Shown in pieces: positions 6,711-9,086 of a DNA stretch of 9,086 nt (position 1 is its first letter; each line of letters begins with the position of its first letter). The notes beneath the pieces were generated by a model, which saw nothing but the letters and a program-made list of their open reading frames with translations, was not told the DNA's origin and ran no database searches. Both the position numbers and the translations under genes were made by a program. The stretch is taken from the NCBI GenBank assembly GCA_937923355.1, contig CALAIO010000053.1, positions 1-9,086 on the forward strand. The letters are read 5' to 3'. The DNA comes from an uncultured Rhizobiaceae group bacterium (GTDB lineage Bacteria; Pseudomonadota; Alphaproteobacteria; Rhizobiales; Rhizobiaceae).

Positions 6711-8105
6711 CTAAGAAGGTTTTTCAGACCTTTCTTTCATTGAGGATATTTTGACAGCCAATTCTGTCAATTCCTTGATGTGATCAACCTTCATGCCGCT
6801 GTTTTTGGTGTCATCATCGTTGGCCGTGGATGCGGATGCCTGATGAAAACCCAGTTTGCCCGCTTCTTTTAAGCGTTGGCTAGCGTGCGCTACGGGTCTG
6901 GTGGAACCGGAAAGGCTGATTTCGCCAAAATAAACGCTGTCCTTTGGGAGAGGAGCGCTACACAAAGATGACAGAAGTGCTGCTGCAACTGCCAGGTCTG
7001 CGGCGGGTTCTATGATTTTATATCCACCAGCAACATTGAGATAGACATCATATTGGCCGAGTTTTACGCCGCAATGCGCTTCCAAAACGGCTAAAACCAT
7101 GGATAGCCGTGAAGTATCCCAGCCAATAACAGCGCGTCTTGGTGTGCCGAGCGAGGATTGTGCTACGAGCGCCTGAATTTCGACCAAAACAGGCCGCGTA
7201 CCTTCCATGCCTGCAAAGACTGCAGCACCAGGTGAGGTTTCGTTTCTTTCGCCCAGGAAGAGTTCGGACGGATTGCGGACTTCGCGCAAGCCTTTGTCTG
7301 ACATTTCAAAGACGCCAATTTCGTCAGTTGGGCCAAAGCGGTTTTTGACGTTGCGCAGGATACGATAATGATGCCCGCCTTCGCCTTCAAAATATAAAAC
7401 CGCGTCAACCATATGCTCAACCACACGCGGGCCAGCGATTTGTCCATCTTTGGTGACATGGCCGACAAGCACGACACAAGTGCCGGATTTCTTCGCATAA
7501 CGAATCATGGCTTGTGCCGCAGAACGCACTTGCGTCACCGTGCCCGGCGCTGAGTCTGCTAAATCTGTCCATAAGGTCTGAATGGAATCTAATATCAAAA
7601 GGGCGGGTGGCTCGTCGTTCTCAAGCGTTGCGATGATGTTTTCGATGCTGGTTTCTGCCGCCAGTCCAACATTTGGTTCAATCGCATTAAGACGCAACGC
7701 GCGCATACGAATTTGCGCGACAGCTTCCTCGCCAGAAACATAAACAACCTTGTGGCCCTGTTTGGCAACAGCGGCTGAGGCTTGCATCAGGAGTGTGGAT
7801 TTGCCGATACCAGGATCACCGCCTACCAAAAGCGCTGAACCTTTTACAAAACCGCCACCTGTGACACGGTCTAGCTCAGGAATGCCAGAAACAATGCGCG
7901 GCGCCTGTTCTGATTCTCCTGCAAGCGAAACCAATTGCACAGGCGTGCCTTTGCGCATCTGTTTGCCCGGATTGGCTGCAATGCCCGTGGTTGGATTATC
8001 CTCAACCAAAGAGTTCCACTCTCCACAACCATCGCACTTGCCAGACCATTGAGGATAAGAACTGCCGCAGGACTGGCAGACAAATTGGGTTTTGGATTTA
8101 GCCAA
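6711..8105 (-). CDS. radA: DNA repair protein RadA (Sms), TTG start
   Basis: A RecA-like ATPase that processes recombination intermediates and drives branch migration. The 464-residue product has all RadA parts: a zinc finger with CxxC pairs at Cys10/Cys13 and Cys24/Cys27, Walker A GGDPGIGKST (95-104), Walker B LLILDSIQT (169-177), the RadA signature KNRFG (254-258), and a C-terminal Lon-protease-like domain (about 290-460) with VYLNVAGGYKIIEPAADLA and YFGEISLSGSTRPV. The length is normal. The start must be TTG at 8103-8105: upstream in frame there is no ATG or GTG before a TAA at 8145-8147, and the next Met (residue 50) would remove the zinc finger. The ribosome site is weak (GAG at 8115-8117). 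A LexA-type motif lies 25 bases upstream. cvpA follows after 78 bases. Confidence 0.97.
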   Translation of the reverse strand: MAKSKTQFVCQSCGSSYPQWSGKCDGCGEWNSLVEDNPTTGIAANPGKQMRKGTPVQLVSLAGESEQAPRIVSGIPELDRVTGGGFVKGSALLVGGDPGIGKSTLLMQASAAVAKQGHKVVYVSGEEAVAQIRMRALRLNAIEPNVGLAAETSIENIIATLENDEPPALLILDSIQTLWTDLADSAPGTVTQVRSAAQAMIRYAKKSGTCVVLVGHVTKDGQIAGPRVVEHMVDAVLYFEGEGGHHYRILRNVKNRFGPTDEIGVFEMSDKGLREVRNPSELFLGERNETSPGAAVFAGMEGTRPVLVEIQALVAQSSLGTPRRAVIGWDTSRLSMVLAVLEAHCGVKLGQYDVYLNVAGGYKIIEPAADLAVAAALLSSLCSAPLPKDSVYFGEISLSGSTRPVAHASQRLKEAGKLGFHQASASTANDDDTKNSGMKVDHIKELTELAVKISSMKERSEKPS

Positions 8106-8129
8106 GGCAGGAAACTCACAAGAATATTT

Positions 8130-8144
8130 GTTCTTGTTATGTTC
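8130..8144 (-). promoter_or_regulatory. Candidate alphaproteobacterial LexA (SOS) box upstream of radA
   Basis: The plus strand reads GTTC-TTGTTAT-GTTC, exactly the GTTC-N7-GTTC direct repeat known as the LexA site in alphaproteobacteria, and it is preceded by TTT as in many such sites. It lies 25-39 bases upstream of the radA TTG start and overlaps or abuts an AT-rich -10 candidate, so LexA binding would block radA transcription until DNA damage. I found no other pair with this spacing in the window. Confidence 0.65.
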
Positions 8145-8170
8145 TTATATAGGTTTGATGGTTTTGGCAA
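8144..8170 (-). promoter_or_regulatory. Possible radA promoter
   Basis: On the minus strand TTGCCA (8165-8170) is followed, 15 bases later, by TATAAG (8144-8149). The spacing is short and the match imperfect, but the -10 element touches the LexA-type motif, as expected for an SOS-controlled promoter. Confidence 0.3.
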
Positions 8171-8188
8171 GACATAAATTACGTCCGA

Positions 8189-9007
8189 CTATTCATTCAA
8201 CGACCAATCATAGTGCGTGTCTGAAATTTTTTTCACGTTTTCCAGCTTTGCAGCATTTTCTGGGGTCGCGTATTTTTTTAAGTGTTCGATTACACCCTTT
8301 TCAGAATTACCAAAATCATAGGCGAACCATTTGTAGATGGAAGATACTTCCAGTTTGCCGTTTTTAATTTCAAATCCGCGCGGGCTGTTGATGTAGGCAC
8401 GTGCTCCGTTTTCGAGCAATTTTTCTGTGTTCGCTGCGGTGAAGGCTTGTTTGCTCAGGTTCGGGCAGCCGATAGACGCGCAATTTACAGCGTAGTGGAT
8501 GCGTGGGTCTTTCCAGATCGGGCGCAGGATGGCGTGCTCGATATCATCAAGGGTGAGCACTTCTTCCTCGATTGTGACCAGTTCGGAACCCCAAGGGCCA
8601 TTGGCAAAAATGCCTGATGTGTCGATATCGCGGATGGATTTAACCGGGTAATTGTCAAGAATGACTTTAATCGTCAGCGCGTTGTACATGTTCACCCAAT
8701 AGGCGAATTGAACGGGCTTTGCACGGTCTGTAATTTCAATTTCAGACATTACTTTGATGTAACTATTAAGCGCCTTATTGTCGTCGGCGGTCACCTTGCC
8801 ATAGGCAAAGCGGTTAAGGCCTGTTGTGTCTGTTGTGATGTATTTCTTTAAAAGGCTGTCCCAGGCTGAATGGTCGATGGGTTGTGTATTGGAAGGGTTA
8901 TTATCTTCCCAGATATCCCAGACCTCAGGTTTGCTGGATGAGAAACCTCCGATGAAGCCGCTGGTCATTATCACGATGCCTGTAATCATGGCGATGCGCT
9001 TGAACAT
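8189..9007 (-). CDS. Secreted DUF547-domain protein
   Basis: A 272-residue protein with a basic-hydrophobic N-terminus (residues 1-24, MFKRIAMITGIVIMTSG...) that looks like a signal peptide or membrane anchor; no lipobox cysteine is visible. The rest matches the DUF547 family by its conserved blocks AYWVNMYNALTIK (102-114), RIHYAVNCASIGCPNL (169-184, with Cys176 and Cys181) and SSIYKWFAYDFG (222-233). Members are found in bacteria and plants; no biochemical activity is established to my knowledge. Export to the periplasm is inferred. The ATG at 9007 has AGGA 9 bases upstream (9017-9020). It lies 83 bases upstream of radA on the same strand with no terminator between, so some read-through is possible, but a functional link to RadA is not evident. 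Confidence 0.88.
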   Translation of the reverse strand: MFKRIAMITGIVIMTSGFIGGFSSSKPEVWDIWEDNNPSNTQPIDHSAWDSLLKKYITTDTTGLNRFAYGKVTADDNKALNSYIKVMSEIEITDRAKPVQFAYWVNMYNALTIKVILDNYPVKSIRDIDTSGIFANGPWGSELVTIEEEVLTLDDIEHAILRPIWKDPRIHYAVNCASIGCPNLSKQAFTAANTEKLLENGARAYINSPRGFEIKNGKLEVSSIYKWFAYDFGNSEKGVIEHLKKYATPENAAKLENVKKISDTHYDWSLNE

Positions 9008-9039
9008 GGTTTGCTATCCTTTGAACCGTTTATTCTTGA

Positions 9040-9070
9040 GACTGATTTCAGTCGTGAGTGATAATTCACG
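9040..9070. repeat. Two adjoining inverted repeats upstream of the DUF547 gene
   Basis: GACTGA-TT-TCAGTC (9040-9053) is an exact inverted repeat. It shares its last base with a second one, CGTGA (9053-9057) and TCACG (9066-9070), separated by 8 bases. They lie 33-63 bases upstream of the DUF547 start codon, within the expected promoter/leader, and may be an operator pair or a leader hairpin. The sequence ends at 9086, so the full promoter cannot be seen. Confidence 0.4.
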
Positions 9071-9086
9071 ATTATGCAATTAAACT

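Overview
The window looks like ordinary chromosomal sequence from an alphaproteobacterium of moderate GC content (mid-40s percent by eye). The evidence is the gene order radA-cvpA-purF-SDR, a Bacillus-type PurF with a short propeptide and four Fe-S cysteines, and a GTTC-N7-GTTC motif (the alphaproteobacterial LexA box) in front of radA. I would not name a genus from this. No tRNA, rRNA, CRISPR array, insertion sequence, phage gene or attachment site was seen, and no gene is visibly broken apart from the one cut by the window edge.

Left part (1-2273): an efflux module on the minus strand, with a PadR-family repressor gene (1073-1621) followed 50 bases later by an RND-type periplasmic adaptor gene that runs off the left edge (1-1022). 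The 240-base region upstream of padR holds a TATAAT-type promoter, a perfect 14-bp palindrome at the expected transcription start, and a second AT-rich dyad around the -35 region, which is a plausible autoregulatory arrangement. Divergent from padR lies a small VOC-fold protein gene (1862-2224, plus strand) that lacks the usual metal ligands. It ends at a hairpin that can terminate in both directions (2247-2273).

Right part (2282-9086): six genes, all on the minus strand, in transcription order. They are a secreted DUF547 protein (9007-8189), radA (8105-6711, TTG start), cvpA (6632-6078), purF (6045-4597), a short-chain dehydrogenase-like protein (4593-3871) and a stand-alone Aas-like acyl-ACP/acyl-CoA synthetase (3814-2282). 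purF and the SDR gene are 3 bases apart. The others are separated by 32 to 83 bases with no terminator seen, so read-through along the block is plausible, with a separate SOS-type control point in front of radA.

Most interesting points: (1) the perfect alphaproteobacterial SOS box 25 bases upstream of radA; (2) the purF-coupled SDR, which keeps the catalytic Tyr but has Ala and Gln at the Ser and Lys positions and so may not be a normal oxidoreductase; (3) the PadR operator candidates; (4) the stand-alone Aas-type synthetase without its acyltransferase domain at the end of a purine/repair gene block. I see no clearly new multi-gene system here.
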